Shown here: positions 5,002 through 5,520 of the stretch, one piece after another
How positions within the stretch are numbered: position 1 is the stretch's first letter
Layout: every line of letters begins with the position of its first letter
Source: an uncultured Ignavibacteria bacterium
GTDB taxonomy: Bacteria > Bacteroidota > Ignavibacteria > Kapaibacteriales > UBA961
Assembly (NCBI GenBank): GCA_937868245.1
Contig: CALMMI010000561.1
Location: 1-5,520, forward strand
Length of the DNA stretch: 5,520 nt
Direction: 5' to 3'
Translations under genes and position numbers: made by a program
Notes under the pieces: model-generated
The model's input: the letters and a program-made list of their open reading frames with translations, nothing else
Told to the model about the DNA's origin: nothing
The model's database searches: none

Positions 5002-5520
5002 ATGAAAATACTTACTATATCAATTGCAGTATTTATAGCATTCTCTACTATATCCTTGGCAGTAAATCCACCTGCACTTCCCAATACATCAACCGTCATA
5101 ACATGCTTTCCAGACACATCAGGTTACAAAACAATTACAGTTGGTGCTGTCGGACGTGATTATACCGACCTTCAAAAGGCAATCAATACTGCTGATTTAG
5201 GTACTATTATCAAATTGGATGCAGGAGCAACATTCAACGGAGGTTTTGTTCTCCCTAAGAAAACTATAGGTTCGGGGTGGATAGTAATTATGTCCTCACG
5301 AATGGATGTATTGCCGAAAGCCGAAACGCGAATTGATCCTAAAGCACCCACAGGTAATTCGGGTTTTAAAACACAGGCAAGTGCAATGGCAAAAATCATT
5401 ACAAACAATTTATCGGGAATTCCCTGTTTCGTTACCCAAGCAAACGCACATCACTACCGCCTTGTAGGTCTTGAAATTACAGCAGACCCTTCGGTACAAA
5501 ACAGCTACGGACTGGTAAAT
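5002..5520 (+). CDS. Secreted right-handed beta-helix (pectate-lyase-like fold) protein, N-terminal part
   Basis: 173 codons are open from the ATG at 5002 to the right edge. Residues 1-20 are a signal peptide with likely cleavage after SLA. Residues 45-86 (ITVGAVGRDYTDLQKAINTA, then D-L-G-T-I-I-K-L-D-A-G-A-T-F-N-G) match the usual opening of bacterial beta-helix proteins, in which a Gly-rich turn, an Ala-Ile-rich helix cap and a 'pGt.I.L..Ga.y.G' strand precede the coils. HYRLVGLEIT (151-160) is the first recognisable coil-type strand. Such proteins bind or cleave polysaccharides, or act as large surface adhesins; the deciding region lies beyond the window, so no substrate is proposed. No Shine-Dalgarno is seen before the start. 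The frame is intact and base composition is like its neighbours. Confidence 0.83.
   Translation, partial: MKILTISIAVFIAFSTISLAVNPPALPNTSTVITCFPDTSGYKTITVGAVGRDYTDLQKAINTADLGTIIKLDAGATFNGGFVLPKKTIGSGWIVIMSSRMDVLPKAETRIDPKAPTGNSGFKTQASAMAKIITNNLSGIPCFVTQANAHHYRLVGLEITADPSVQNSYGLVN

Noticed and set aside
5172..5408. Minus-strand open frame of 78 codons
   Set aside because: Antisense to the beta-helix protein, whose plus-strand reading shows a signal peptide and family motifs.

Overview
The window is ordinary chromosomal DNA from a Gram-negative, AT-leaning bacterium. Two lipoboxes, the protein styles and the frequent lack of a Shine-Dalgarno sequence suggest the Bacteroidota/Chlorobiota/Kapaibacteriota (FCB) group. 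Kapaibacteriota is my best guess, but no marker gene here fixes the taxon. I see no phage, insertion sequence, CRISPR array, tRNA or rRNA.

Layout, left to right. Positions 1-1165 (minus strand) hold the N-terminal 388 residues of an exported subtilisin-like serine protease that runs off the left edge. A divergent gap of about 227 bp follows. Next come two plus-strand lipoprotein genes (1393-1767 and 1835-2704), probably one transcript, closed by a strong rho-independent terminator at 2741-2783. The first encodes a small coiled-coil lipoprotein with a Pro/Ala tail; the second encodes a coiled-coil lipoprotein with a LysM peptidoglycan-binding domain. A phoH-family ATPase gene (2853-3839) follows. 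The gap at 3840-4057 carries a candidate terminator, a degenerate direct repeat and a perfect 42-bp palindrome. The diadenylate cyclase gene cdaA (4058-4846) comes next, followed by an AT-rich hairpin. The window ends in the first 173 residues of a secreted beta-helix protein (5002 to the right edge).

The genes do not form one pathway. The lipoproteins plausibly link outer membrane and peptidoglycan. CdaA makes c-di-AMP, a second messenger tied in other bacteria to osmotic and cell-wall homeostasis. PhoH is an RNA-associated ATPase. The protease and the beta-helix protein are exported and may act at the cell surface or outside the cell.

The most interesting signals are the apparent relationship between the two adjacent lipoproteins (same cysteine spacing, same W-P-x-[VI]-W motif, LysM only in one), the perfect palindrome upstream of cdaA, and a recurring TTG-N20-TA promoter geometry. 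I found no convincing new multi-gene system.
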